Of a DNA stretch of 64,000 bases, positions 8,899 to 17,240 are shown one piece after another. Within the stretch, counting starts at the first letter, position 1. Every line of letters begins with the position of its first letter. The notes beneath the pieces are model-generated. The model searched no databases. It worked only from the letters and a program-made list of their open reading frames with translations, and had not been told where the DNA came from. The translations under genes and the position numbers were made by a program. Location of the stretch: assembly GCA_021791715.1 (NCBI GenBank), contig JAJYWB010000025.1, forward strand, positions 1-64,000, in the 5' to 3' direction. The DNA is from Planctomycetota bacterium (GTDB taxonomy: Bacteria; Planctomycetota; Planctomycetia; Isosphaerales; Isosphaeraceae).

Positions 8899-9786
8899 TC
8901 AGCCCAGGATACCGCGCAGTTCGGCGATCACCTCGGCCATCGATTTGTACCGTTGATCGCGGTTGCGGGCGATCGATTTGCGGAGGAAATCGGCGAGCCG
9001 AGGGGGCATTTTGGGCTTCACCGCGAGCGGATCGAGCGGGTCGTGATTCATCCGTTTCAGCAAGATCGCCAGCGACGTGCTCGCCTCGTAAGGTAGACGG
9101 TTGGTCATCAATTCGAACGCCATCGCGCCGAACGAGAAGATGTCGATCCGCACGTCGATCGGCTCGCGGCGGACGAGCTCGGGCGCCATATAATCGAGCG
9201 ATCCCGTCCGATTGCCGGGTCGACGGAACTCGGGCGTGTTCGGAACCGCCAACCCAAAGTCGATTAATTTAACCTGACCCTCGGTGTTGAAAAGGACGTT
9301 GCGAGGACCAAAATCATGGTGAATAAACCCCGCGGCGTGCACCGCGGCGAGCCCCTCCGCCGCCTGCAACAACGCCTCGAGCTTGCCACGGGCGTCGAAC
9401 GCCCCCGTTTCCTGCTGAAACTTCAGGCTCACCCCGCTCACGAACTCCATCGCCAGGAAATGTTCCTTGCGCGTCGTGATCCCGTGTTCGTAATGACGAA
9501 CCACGTTGGGATGCTTGATCCGCTCGAGAATCTCCCCCTCGCTCATCCGTCCGTGCCGCACCGCCCGTGCCGCGGCCTCGGCCTGCTTCTGAACGTCCTG
9601 AACCTTCAAACAGACCGTTCGCCCCGTCTTTCGATCCAACGCCTTGCAAACACGCGACATGCTTCCCTGAGACGTCATCGAGATCACCTGAAATCGACGC
9701 TCGATATTGACGGGAGACGATCGCGTCGATGTCGACGTCGAATCCTTCTCATCCGCCGCGAAAATCGTTTTGAGTTTGCTAAACAT
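8899..9786 (-). CDS. Serine/threonine protein kinase, Hanks type
   Basis: This 295-residue kinase domain is cytosolic and lacks a membrane segment or sensor domain. Visible landmarks: ATP-anchoring Lys61 (VCLK), Glu in helix C near 84-88, catalytic loop HHDFGPRN (Asp158, Asn163), metal-binding DFG at 176-178, APE at 201-203. Two departures from the canon are worth noting. The glycine-rich loop is degenerate (TSQGSMSRV), and HRD is HHD, so the Arg that normally senses activation-loop phosphorylation is replaced. The catalytic residues are intact, so the protein may still be active. The ATG is preceded by AAAGGA at good spacing. It is divergent from the dehydrogenase gene. Planctomycetes have many such kinases, and no specific target can be inferred. 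Confidence 0.92.
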   Translation of the reverse strand: MFSKLKTIFAADEKDSTSTSTRSSPVNIERRFQVISMTSQGSMSRVCKALDRKTGRTVCLKVQDVQKQAEAAARAVRHGRMSEGEILERIKHPNVVRHYEHGITTRKEHFLAMEFVSGVSLKFQQETGAFDARGKLEALLQAAEGLAAVHAAGFIHHDFGPRNVLFNTEGQVKLIDFGLAVPNTPEFRRPGNRTGSLDYMAPELVRREPIDVRIDIFSFGAMAFELMTNRLPYEASTSLAILLKRMNHDPLDPLAVKPKMPPRLADFLRKSIARNRDQRYKSMAEVIAELRGILG

Positions 9787-10173
9787 CGATTTCCTTTCTC
9801 TCGATGCGAAACCGCGTTCCTCGCGGCGCCTGTGCCGAATCGCGCGGATCGGGCCTCGACCGAAATCCTCGCGATTCCAGGGAAGGTAAATGAATATATA
9901 AATAAAACAATGGCGCGGAAGCGAATGTTCATTGGAGCCGTTTCAGACCAAACGCGCACGAAGTCCGAACCGATCGCCGAGATGCTCCAACCAACTAAAC
10001 GATCTTCACACAATTTTTGTGACACGGCAATCGTCGAAACCCAAAAACCAAGTCGGTGGAATCTTTCGCGAGCCCCGATGAAACCGTATTTTAACGGCTC
10101 AAAGTCGAAGCCGAACCGCGTTTCAAAATCCGAAACCGCGGCGCCGAACCACGCTCGAGAGGAGTTGAAAGGT
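9787..10173. other. Divergent intergenic region, kinase / dehydrogenase
   Basis: This 387-bp region separates two divergently read genes and must hold both promoters. The middle is AT-rich (ATATATAAATAAAAC near 9892-9908). I could not single out a well-spaced -35/-10 pair. Nothing else recognised. Confidence 0.45.
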
Positions 10174-11184
10174 ATGAAAGCGATCGTGTTGAGGGACCTC
10201 GGAGACGCCGAAAACCTGAAGCTCGAAGAATGCCCCGACCCCGTCGCGGCGCCCGGCGAAGCCGTCGTCGCTCTCCGAGCCGCGGCGCTCAACCATCGCG
10301 ATGTCTGGATTCGACGCGGGCAATACGCCGGAATCAAACTGCCGATCATCCTCGGGTCCGACGGATCGGGAACCGTCCGATCGGTCGGCGCCGGAGTCGA
10401 CCCCGCGTGGGTCGGGCGCGAAGTCGTCGTCAACCCCAGCCTCGATTGGGGAAACGATCCCCGCGTTCAAGGCCCCAATTATCGAATCCTCGGTCTTCCC
10501 GATAACGGCACATATGCCGAAATGATAAAAATTCCGGCGACCCAGCTCGCCCCCAAACCCTCGCACTTATCGTTCGAGGAGGCCGCGGCGATCCCGCTCG
10601 CGGGGTTGACGGCTTATCGCGCTCTCGTCACCCGAGCCCGCGTCCAACCCGGCGAAACGGTCGTCGTGACGGGGATCGGCGGCGGCGTTTCGACTTTCGC
10701 GCTCCAGATCGCCAAGGCGATCGGCGCGCGCGTATTTGTAACGTCGGGGAGCGACGCCAAACTCGCCAAGGCGATCGAACTCGGCGCCGACGGGGGCGCG
10801 AATTACCGCACCGGCGACTGGGTACAAGAACTCGTCCAGCTCGGCGGCGGAGGCGGCCCCGACGTCGTCATCGATAGCGTCGGCGGCGAGACGCTCGACC
10901 ACGCGGTCTCGCTAGTCAAACCGGGAGGCCGAATCGTCACCTACGGGGCGACGACGGGCGCCGTCAAAAACCTCGAGGTCCGCCGCGTCTTCTGGAAACA
11001 GATCGACCTGATGGGATCGACGATGGGGACTCCGGCGGAATTCACCGATATGATCGCATTTTATGAGAAGCATCGGCTCAAGCCCGTGATCGACCGCGTT
11101 TTCCCGCTCGACGAGGCGCCCCACGCGCACCGACGCATGGAACAAGCCGGCCAGACGGGCAAGATCGTCCTCAGGATCGAATAA
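10174..11184 (+). CDS. Zinc-independent MDR-family dehydrogenase / quinone oxidoreductase-like
   Basis: The 336-residue protein belongs to the medium-chain dehydrogenase/reductase superfamily. It has an N-terminal GroES-like half (MKAIVLRDLG..., LNHRDVWIRRGQY, GSDGSGTV) and a C-terminal Rossmann half with VVVTGIGGGVSTFALQIAK (dinucleotide-binding glycines at about 167-171). The only cysteine is near residue 20. The catalytic and structural zinc ligands of alcohol dehydrogenases are therefore absent, pointing to a quinone-oxidoreductase or enoyl-reductase-like NADPH enzyme. The frame is open far upstream, but the ATG at 10174 is preceded by GAGAGGAG and matches the usual family start. Substrate unknown. 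Confidence 0.88.
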   Translation: MKAIVLRDLGDAENLKLEECPDPVAAPGEAVVALRAAALNHRDVWIRRGQYAGIKLPIILGSDGSGTVRSVGAGVDPAWVGREVVVNPSLDWGNDPRVQGPNYRILGLPDNGTYAEMIKIPATQLAPKPSHLSFEEAAAIPLAGLTAYRALVTRARVQPGETVVVTGIGGGVSTFALQIAKAIGARVFVTSGSDAKLAKAIELGADGGANYRTGDWVQELVQLGGGGGPDVVIDSVGGETLDHAVSLVKPGGRIVTYGATTGAVKNLEVRRVFWKQIDLMGSTMGTPAEFTDMIAFYEKHRLKPVIDRVFPLDEAPHAHRRMEQAGQTGKIVLRIE

Positions 11185-11671
11185 AGAGGGGAGGATCGGC
11201 GAAACGAAACTTCGCGAATGAGCCTCCTCGGATCAATCGGCGTCGATCCAAGGAGGATACCGTTCCGGCCGAATCGGGAAAGGATAACGCTAATTATATC
11301 AAATATGATTTATTGAGTTCGTTTACTTGACGAAGCCGTTATCGATTGAAGCGCCTCGGCGACGTCCGAGAGGAGATTGTCGAAATCGTCGGCGATTCGC
11401 ACGCTGCTCGTCGGTTTAGCTAAGTTTAGCCGTTTCTCTTCCGTTAGGCTCGCTAGACCGATTTAAGAACGGCGGAAATGTGAGAGTCGTCGCCGAGGAT
11501 CTTACCAACACACAATCTTATATACAATTATTTTTGAAATTTATCCGATGATGCGACATGGATCGTGATGATCTCGTAACGTTTCTCGATCGCCGTTCCT
11601 AATTCACCGCTGGAGGCGGAGAGCGACGTGCGATCCGCGAGCGTAGTGGGAACCAACCTGGGAGATGCTTT
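11185..11671. other. Intergenic region with a stem-loop and a possible gene remnant
   Basis: A stem-loop at 11223-11256 (CCTCCT.GGATC / GATCC.AGGAGG, 11 paired bases, one mismatch) follows the dehydrogenase gene without a T-run. On the minus strand, 11310-11462 is open for 50 codons. Its translation is protein-like (contains KPTSSVRIADDFDNLLSDVA) and ends at TAA, but there is no start codon and a TAA precedes it, so it may be the 3' remnant of a lost gene. No homology could be tested. Confidence 0.35.
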
Positions 11672-11842
11672 ATGATTCGGAGTCTCGCCATGAAATCGAT
11701 GATCCCCGCAGTCTTTGTGATCGCGGCGATTTCAGGCCAAGAAAGCCATGCCGGATCGTGCGCCACGACGATCCGCGGACCGCGGATGAATCTCGCTTTA
11801 CGCCGATTCTTCATCTTGCTCGCGAAACCCCGAGCGTTATAA
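11672..11842 (+). CDS. Possible small secreted protein (56 aa) or truncated gene
   Basis: A 56-codon frame begins MIRSLAMKSMIPAVFVIAAI and continues SGQESHAGSC, which reads like a signal peptide with a cleavage or lipobox-like site (AGSC). GGGAGA lies six bases before the ATG. The remaining ~25 residues are basic and hydrophobic (RFFILLAK) and end at 11842. The likely promoter of the downstream tRNA overlaps its 3' end. It may be a genuine small exported protein or the 5' end of a truncated gene. No family recognised. Confidence 0.35.
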   Translation: MIRSLAMKSMIPAVFVIAAISGQESHAGSCATTIRGPRMNLALRRFFILLAKPRAL

Positions 11843-11843
11843 T
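11816..11843 (+). promoter_or_regulatory. Candidate promoter of tRNA-Gly
   Basis: TTGCTC (11816-11821), 16-bp spacer, perfect TATAAT (11838-11843). The start would be near 11850, about 87 nt before the tRNA. A GGGCC-GAAA-GGCCC tetraloop hairpin (11884-11897) lies in the presumed leader. The -35 box matches in only three positions. Confidence 0.4.
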
Positions 11844-11936
11844 CAAATCGTAACAGAGGAAGTTTGCGGATAACGCCTTTAGCGGGCCGAAAGGCCCTCG
11901 CGGCGCCTACCGTAAACGCTTAACTCAAAACGAGTT

Positions 11937-12008
<72 letters not shown>

Positions 12009-12330
12009 CTTTCAAATCAGCCCAAACCGCTGGAAATCTCGGCGAGACGGCCTCAGGATTAGCGGATCAAAGCCCGCTTTAGAACGACCTGACACTCAAG
12101 CCGGACGAAATTGGCACCGTCGAATACGTTTGCGCGCTCCGACAACCGATCCAAAACTCCAAACGCATAAATGTTTTAATGTTTTGATTTCTTGAAAGGC
12201 ATCGAAGAAGCTTTTATTCGGTACATCCGCTCCAAAATAAAGCGGCGAGGCGCTAAAACATGAAGCAAAATTCAGACTTTTATGTGATATCGACCCGTGT
12301 AAACCGTCGGCTCTCCGAGGTCGATCCAAA
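12009..12330. other. Intergenic region between two tRNA genes
   Basis: About 320 bp between the convergent tRNA-Gly and tRNA-Lys genes. Neither strand has a supported reading frame. No T-tract hairpin was found after either tRNA. Confidence 0.5.
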
Positions 12331-12404
<74 letters not shown>

Positions 12405-12773
12405 CGACATCGTCCTTGATTCGTCCAATTACCTTATCATCCTCATCGAGCATCGACAAGTCGGATCGCTTGAAAGTTCGCCTCGGTTCCCATTTTGGAT
12501 CGAATTCGCACCCGACAGCTTTCCCGCGTTCGCGATCCGAATCGTCACGAAGCCGGCAACCACGCTCCCGCGTTCGCGATCCGAATCATCAAGAAGCCCC
12601 AAAGCACGATCATGACCGACCGCATGCCGACGCCGATCAGACGCGAACGACCGCGAATCCTCAAGCCAATCGCCGTTTCTCCCCACGCTGATCGCTGGAA
12701 ATCAGCGCCCGATCAAGTTACGCTTCGCCCTGGCGGAACTCGAAGCCGTATTATCCCAACAAGGAACAAACAC
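12405..12773. other. Intergenic region with a short direct repeat upstream of the rhodanese gene
   Basis: A 33-bp sequence containing GCGTTCGCGATCCGAATC occurs twice, at 12522-12554 and 12567-12599, 45 bp apart and with two differences. The region is open in frame with the downstream gene, but the translation is Arg/Pro-rich and lacks family similarity, so it is taken as untranslated leader. Confidence 0.5.
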
Positions 12774-13691
12774 ATGACGAGATTTTGGTTTACGCCCCAA
12801 GCGCTTTTACTCCTCGCGCTCATTCCTTATACGGCGAACGCTCGAGCGGACGATAAGCCCGCGGCCAAACCCCGCGTGGCGCTCGCGACCTTCGCCGAGC
12901 TGGAAAAACGCCTCGGCGACGCCGATCTCCGCATCCTCGACGCGCGTTCCAAAGCCGATTACGACAAAGGTCACATTACGGGCGCGGTCTGGGTCGACGT
13001 GCGAGCCGCCGAGAAGCTCGCGGGAAAGCCCGGCGGGCTCGTCGACAAGGCCGCGTGGGAGGCTTGGATCGCTCCCCTCGGAATCTCCCCCAAGACCGAA
13101 ACGTTTGTTTATGACGGCAGACGTCAACTCGAAGCCGCGCGCGTTTGGTGGCTTTTAAGCTATCTCGGAGTCGAACGCGTCGGGCTCGTCGACGGCAACT
13201 TCCCGCTCTGGAATCAAGAAAAGCATCCCGTCACGACCGATGTTCCCAAAATCGATCCCAAACCGTTCCACGTCGAATTCCAGGCCGAGAAGCACGCGAC
13301 CCGCGACGACGTGCTCGCCGCGATTTCCGCCAAGTCGGCGGTCGTCGTCGACGCGCGGACCGAGGGAGAATACAGCGGCAAATCGAAACTCGCGAGAAAA
13401 GGTGGACATATTCCCAATGCTTGTAGATTGGAATGGTCGAACCTCGTCGGAACCGACGGTCGATTTCTCGCCGAACCCGCGTTGCGAGCCAAACTCTCCG
13501 AGGCGGGGATCGAAGATCGCGCCGGGTCGACCGCGATCACGCATTGTCAGGGAGGAGGCCGTTCGTCGGTCGACGCGTTCGTTTTGGAACGGCTCGGCTT
13601 CAAAACGCGTAATTATTATCTCGGCTGGTCCGATTGGGGAAACGCGGAGAACACGCCGGTCGAAGTCGATCGAAGCTCCAAATCGAAATAA
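12774..13691 (+). CDS. Secreted tandem-rhodanese sulfurtransferase
   Basis: The 305-residue product starts with a Sec signal peptide (hydrophobic residues 8-20, likely cleavage after TANARA). Two rhodanese domains follow. The first (about 36-155) has LDARSKADYDKGHI but no active-site Cys in its loop. The second (about 175-295) has VVDARTEGEY and the active-site loop CQGGGRSS with Cys258. That is the usual arrangement of thiosulfate and 3-mercaptopyruvate sulfurtransferases, where only the C-terminal domain is catalytic. Export implies a periplasmic role in sulfur transfer. The ATG at 12774 is chosen for the signal peptide and the AAGGAAC just upstream, although the frame is open ~280 bp further. 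Confidence 0.9.
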   Translation: MTRFWFTPQALLLLALIPYTANARADDKPAAKPRVALATFAELEKRLGDADLRILDARSKADYDKGHITGAVWVDVRAAEKLAGKPGGLVDKAAWEAWIAPLGISPKTETFVYDGRRQLEAARVWWLLSYLGVERVGLVDGNFPLWNQEKHPVTTDVPKIDPKPFHVEFQAEKHATRDDVLAAISAKSAVVVDARTEGEYSGKSKLARKGGHIPNACRLEWSNLVGTDGRFLAEPALRAKLSEAGIEDRAGSTAITHCQGGGRSSVDAFVLERLGFKTRNYYLGWSDWGNAENTPVEVDRSSKSK

Positions 13692-13800
13692 TAAAAACGT
13701 TGTTTCCCAAGCATGCTTTTGATTCAAAGGGAACCCGCGTCCGAAGGTCGAAGGAGGGCGCGGTTTCGCTTCGATCGAGCATGAAGGATTAACTTTATGA

Positions 13801-14574
13801 TTAACGGACGATCGGATAAAACCGCGCGAGCGCGGCGGGAGGGACGCCGATCGCGGCGAGGAACGTGAGCGTCCAATTCGTGAGCGTTTGGCGGATCATA
13901 CCCTTCCGTTTCCAGCGTCGCGGCGAAACCGTGATCGTCGCGCCGACGAGCGCCGGCCGACCCAGCTTGCGCAAAGCCGATGATACATAAACGTCCTCCA
14001 TCAACGCGATCTCGGGGAATCCGCCGATCGCCTCAAAAGCCCACCGACGCATAAATATACCTTGATCGCCGTACGCGATTCCGATAGTCCCGGCGCGGAG
14101 GTGCGCCGCGGCGTCGACGAGGCGGAAGCGAAGGTCGTCGTCGCTCACCCTCATTCGTAAGCAGCCCCAGGCGATATCGGGACGTCGCTCGACACACTCG
14201 CGGATCGCCTTGATCGCGTTCGGCGCCAAGCGACAATCGGCGTGGAGAAATAAGAGAACGTCTCCGGAACTCGCACGCGCACCGACATTTTGTTGAACGC
14301 CGCGGCCGCGGCGCGAAGGAAGCAGACGGATTCGATTTGACTCGACGCTCCGCGCAAGCTCGATCGAGCCGTCTTCGCTCATCGCGTCGACGACGATCAC
14401 CTCGTCGGGATCGACGAGAAGGAGCGATTCGAGCGTGTCGACGATCGCGGTCGCCTCGTTCCACATCGGTACGATCACCGAAACCGAAACCGAAGCCGCG
14501 CGGTCGCCGCGCGATCGACGATCGTCGCCGTTCAAAGCGTTCATCCGAACGGTCTCGTCACTCTCCTCGATCAT
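13801..14574 (-). CDS. Family 2 glycosyltransferase (TIGR04283-like)
   Basis: About 257 residues with a GT-A fold: VSVSVIVPMWNEATAI at the nucleotide-binding N-terminus, VIVVDAMSEDGS, and the metal-binding element LFLHADCRL (a DxD-like HADxxL). A later ...YGDQGIFMRR and LMEDVYVSSALRKLG match the TIGR04283 group, whose members often sit near radical-SAM/selenium-associated genes, though none are seen here. The C-terminus has a hydrophobic stretch (TLTFLAAIGVPPAALARF). The start is uncertain: the frame is open to 14730 inside the upstream gene, ATG 14574 avoids that overlap, and ATG 14544 is another option. None has a strong ribosome binding site. The gene converges with the rhodanese gene. Confidence 0.85.
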   Translation of the reverse strand: MIEESDETVRMNALNGDDRRSRGDRAASVSVSVIVPMWNEATAIVDTLESLLLVDPDEVIVVDAMSEDGSIELARSVESNRIRLLPSRRGRGVQQNVGARASSGDVLLFLHADCRLAPNAIKAIRECVERRPDIAWGCLRMRVSDDDLRFRLVDAAAHLRAGTIGIAYGDQGIFMRRWAFEAIGGFPEIALMEDVYVSSALRKLGRPALVGATITVSPRRWKRKGMIRQTLTNWTLTFLAAIGVPPAALARFYPIVR

Positions 14575-14644
14575 AACGGAACACTTAAACACAACATAGA
14601 ATGAAAGACATAAAAACATCAACAAAATATGGTTTCGTTCTTGA

Positions 14645-16009
14645 TCAATCGCGCTCGTCGAGGTCGTAAAGATCGCGGGGCGAATCGTGGAGGACGGCTT
14701 GGAGGATCGCGGGGACTTCGTCTTCTTCAAGCAACCCCGATTCGACCATTCCGGCGATCGCGCGCGCCATCCCTTTTTTGACGACCTGAAGTTTACCGTA
14801 AGTCCACTCGGCGTAATACGCGTCGCATAGGAAGCCGCCGATCTTCATCATCGGCGCAACCTGCAAACGGAGCGCGACGATCCGCTCGATCGTCGTCGGA
14901 AAGAAATTATGCCACCAATATCCCGATACATAAACATTCGGGAATTGGCGAGCGACGACCGCGGTTTCGTGCACGTGCAGGTCGGACGCGGCCATGACGT
15001 CGAACCGAGCGTTCGAAAAATGATGAAAGACGCGGCACATGTCCGTCGTCCACGTTTGTTGATATCGCGGAATGCTTTTACCGTCGCAGATGAAGTATTC
15101 GGCGCCGACGGCGATCTGAAACGCCTTGCGCGTTTGATGATGCCATTCGAGAACCTTCCACGAAACAAACTGAATAAGCGTTTCGATATCCTGATCCGAA
15201 AGTTCGCCGCGGGTCGAGGCGCGGTCGAGGACCGCCTGTACGGAGGCGGAATCGGGCTCGACGAATCGTCGTTCGATCGGCAGGAACGTGTTTGAAAAGC
15301 GCGTGCGATCGGCGACGACTCGGCTTAGCCAATCGTGGATCGCGGTTTCAAGCCGTCGAGCGGTCGCGACATGATCGCCGAAGAGTTCGACGAGGACCTC
15401 GTAATACGCCTCTCGCGTCGTTCTGCCGACGAAAAAGGGGGTGAGATCGGTCGCGACTCCGGGACACATCAAATAATGCGTATCGAGCATGAAGAACGCG
15501 TCGCGATCGACCCGATTGGAATCGGCGCCTCGATTTCCCAGGCTGGTGACGAACTTCTCGATCTTGCACTTGTGTTTGAGGATCGTCGTCGGCCATGTCG
15601 CGTCGCGTCCCGACGCGAGGACGCGATCGACGAGTGTCAGATAATTGTCTTTCGTCACGACGGGGTCGTGGAAGTCGAAGAGGTCGCGGAAGATACGAAA
15701 GAGGCACCACGACATCGCGGTGTTGCGAATTTTGGACAGATACGGAATTGCTCGGCGTACACGTTCCTCGCCCGGCAGGGCGGGATCAAAATCGTCGGCG
15801 GGCATTCCGACGGCCCTGAGCTCGGTTTTCACCCAGTGGTAGCTCATCAGCGAAGCGAGGTCGGGAGCGGACCTTTGATCGCATGGAATGTGCGTATGGG
15901 GATCGATTTTGGGGGTTTCGGCGATCAAACGTTCGATTCGTTGGGTGAGGCTGGGCTCGGTCGTGAACATCGGCGGCTCGCTGGGCCGGGGCTTGTTTGG
16001 TTGGAACAT
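14645..16009 (-). CDS. Amidohydrolase-superfamily protein, uronate-isomerase-like
   Basis: The 454-residue protein starts with a strand bearing HxH (IDPHTHIPCD, His38 and His40), the first metal-binding motif of the amidohydrolase superfamily. Later come YFICDGKSIPRY, FDVMAASDLHVHET and YVSGYWWHNFFPTTIERI, which resemble the glucuronate (uronate) isomerase branch UxaC. Classical UxaC is about 470 residues, so length agrees. Members isomerise D-glucuronate/D-galacturonate to ketoses, but the planctomycete paralogues are divergent, so the substrate is not secure. The start could also be the ATG at 15970. It is 70 bp upstream of the GT2 gene on the same strand, possibly co-transcribed. Confidence 0.72.
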   Translation of the reverse strand: MFQPNKPRPSEPPMFTTEPSLTQRIERLIAETPKIDPHTHIPCDQRSAPDLASLMSYHWVKTELRAVGMPADDFDPALPGEERVRRAIPYLSKIRNTAMSWCLFRIFRDLFDFHDPVVTKDNYLTLVDRVLASGRDATWPTTILKHKCKIEKFVTSLGNRGADSNRVDRDAFFMLDTHYLMCPGVATDLTPFFVGRTTREAYYEVLVELFGDHVATARRLETAIHDWLSRVVADRTRFSNTFLPIERRFVEPDSASVQAVLDRASTRGELSDQDIETLIQFVSWKVLEWHHQTRKAFQIAVGAEYFICDGKSIPRYQQTWTTDMCRVFHHFSNARFDVMAASDLHVHETAVVARQFPNVYVSGYWWHNFFPTTIERIVALRLQVAPMMKIGGFLCDAYYAEWTYGKLQVVKKGMARAIAGMVESGLLEEDEVPAILQAVLHDSPRDLYDLDERD

Positions 16010-16157
16010 CGTAAGTCATCATGAATCGGCTTCGATTGCGGGTCAAGCGAACCGTGCGTCGATAATCGTCCGGGGCGGGAGTGCCCGAGGTCGATCACGC
16101 CGCTATAATGACGTTGGATGCGGTACGAAGGACCTTTTGTGTGCAGGATTCGCGAGT

Positions 16158-16928
16158 ATGAGGCGGGATATTGACGAGGCGTTATCCGATTGGCCCTACG
16201 ACCCGACTCTCGGCGAATATCACGCGCGAGAGGTTCGCGCGCGCGACGGACGCCTGGTTCTCCAGGCGCGGATCGAGCTCGGGATCCTTCAGATCGAAAC
16301 CGAGGGGCGCCCCGACGGCGTTCGGCCCCACGGAATGCCCACATATCTCGATTATCTGCGTTATCGATCGTCGAAGGCGAAAGCTCGGGGAGGTTCGTCG
16401 GCGGGGGTTTGGACGATGTCTCCCGAGCATTGTGTCGAGGCCGACCGCGAATTCATCCAGTATTATCACCGACGCATGGCTTGGCTCGCGGTCTCGCGCT
16501 ACGACAAGGCGATCGAAGACGCCGATCACACGCTCGCGCTCATGGATTTTGTGAATAAACATGGGATGAACGACGAATATAAAATGTCGCACGAGCGTTA
16601 CCGGGGGCTCGTTCTGTTCCACCGGACGCAGGCCGCGGTCGCGAGCGCGCTCGCCAAAAATCGCCCCGAGGAATCGATCGACGCGGTGCTCGAGGGACGC
16701 GAGAAAATCACCAAACATCATAAAATGTTATCAGCGTTACTCGAAACCGACGAGACGCTCGACGAACGGATGATCGAGCAGCTCGTCCGGCTCGAGGAAA
16801 AGATTCGAGAGAATTACAGCGTCGGTCCGACGCTTCGCGAACAGCTCGACGACGCGGTGGCGCGCGAGGATTACGAACGAGCCGCGGCGCTCCGCGATCA
16901 GATCCGCGCGCAAACGAGCGGCCGCTGA
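16158..16928 (+). CDS. UVR-motif protein of unknown function
   Basis: About 256 residues, soluble and charged, without a signal peptide. The C-terminal ~35 residues (LREQLDDAVAREDYERAAALRDQIRA) form a UVR/UvrB-UvrC interaction helix pair, the motif that also occurs in ClpC-adaptor proteins such as McsA. The remainder contains a Trp/Tyr/Arg-rich middle (YYHRRMAWLAVSRYDKAIEDADHTL) predicted as helical hairpins and resembling TPR-like packing. No zinc-finger cysteines like those of McsA are present. The frame is open 5' into the divergent gene; the ATG at 16158 removes the overlap. Function unknown, possibly a protein-protein adaptor. Confidence 0.75.
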   Translation: MRRDIDEALSDWPYDPTLGEYHAREVRARDGRLVLQARIELGILQIETEGRPDGVRPHGMPTYLDYLRYRSSKAKARGGSSAGVWTMSPEHCVEADREFIQYYHRRMAWLAVSRYDKAIEDADHTLALMDFVNKHGMNDEYKMSHERYRGLVLFHRTQAAVASALAKNRPEESIDAVLEGREKITKHHKMLSALLETDETLDERMIEQLVRLEEKIRENYSVGPTLREQLDDAVAREDYERAAALRDQIRAQTSGR

Positions 16929-17240
16929 TTTCAAACCCGAATCGAGCGTCGACGAGATTCGCTCGTATCGTCCGCGATCGATTCGAACGCGATCGAACCG
17001 GTCGATATCAAACGAAGCGGGATCTCGATCGGATTCCGTCGGCGAGAAGCGTCCTTCCCGCCGAACGGCTTATCCGCGCGTGTTGACCTTGTCGATTCGG
17101 CGACGATCCGGTAAGGAAAGGCTCGTCATGGAGGCCGAACGGACGCCCCGCGATCGTTTTACGCGCGGTTTTGTCGACTCGCGAGTCGCTACCGTGAACC
17201 GACGGTCGCGTGGGATTCTCCCGAGGACCAGGGGAGCGAC
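16929..17240. other. Intergenic region upstream of the acylation cluster
   Basis: About 310 bp, rich in GATCG palindromes (three CGATCG between 16970 and 17040). It must contain the promoter of the MBOAT cluster; TTGACC at about 17082 is a possible -35 but no matching -10 was seen. A ribosome binding site GGGGAG precedes the MBOAT ATG. Confidence 0.45.

Noticed and set aside
11310-11462. A 50-codon minus-strand open frame with protein-like composition
   Set aside because: No start codon and an in-frame stop just upstream; kept only as a possible remnant in the intergenic note.
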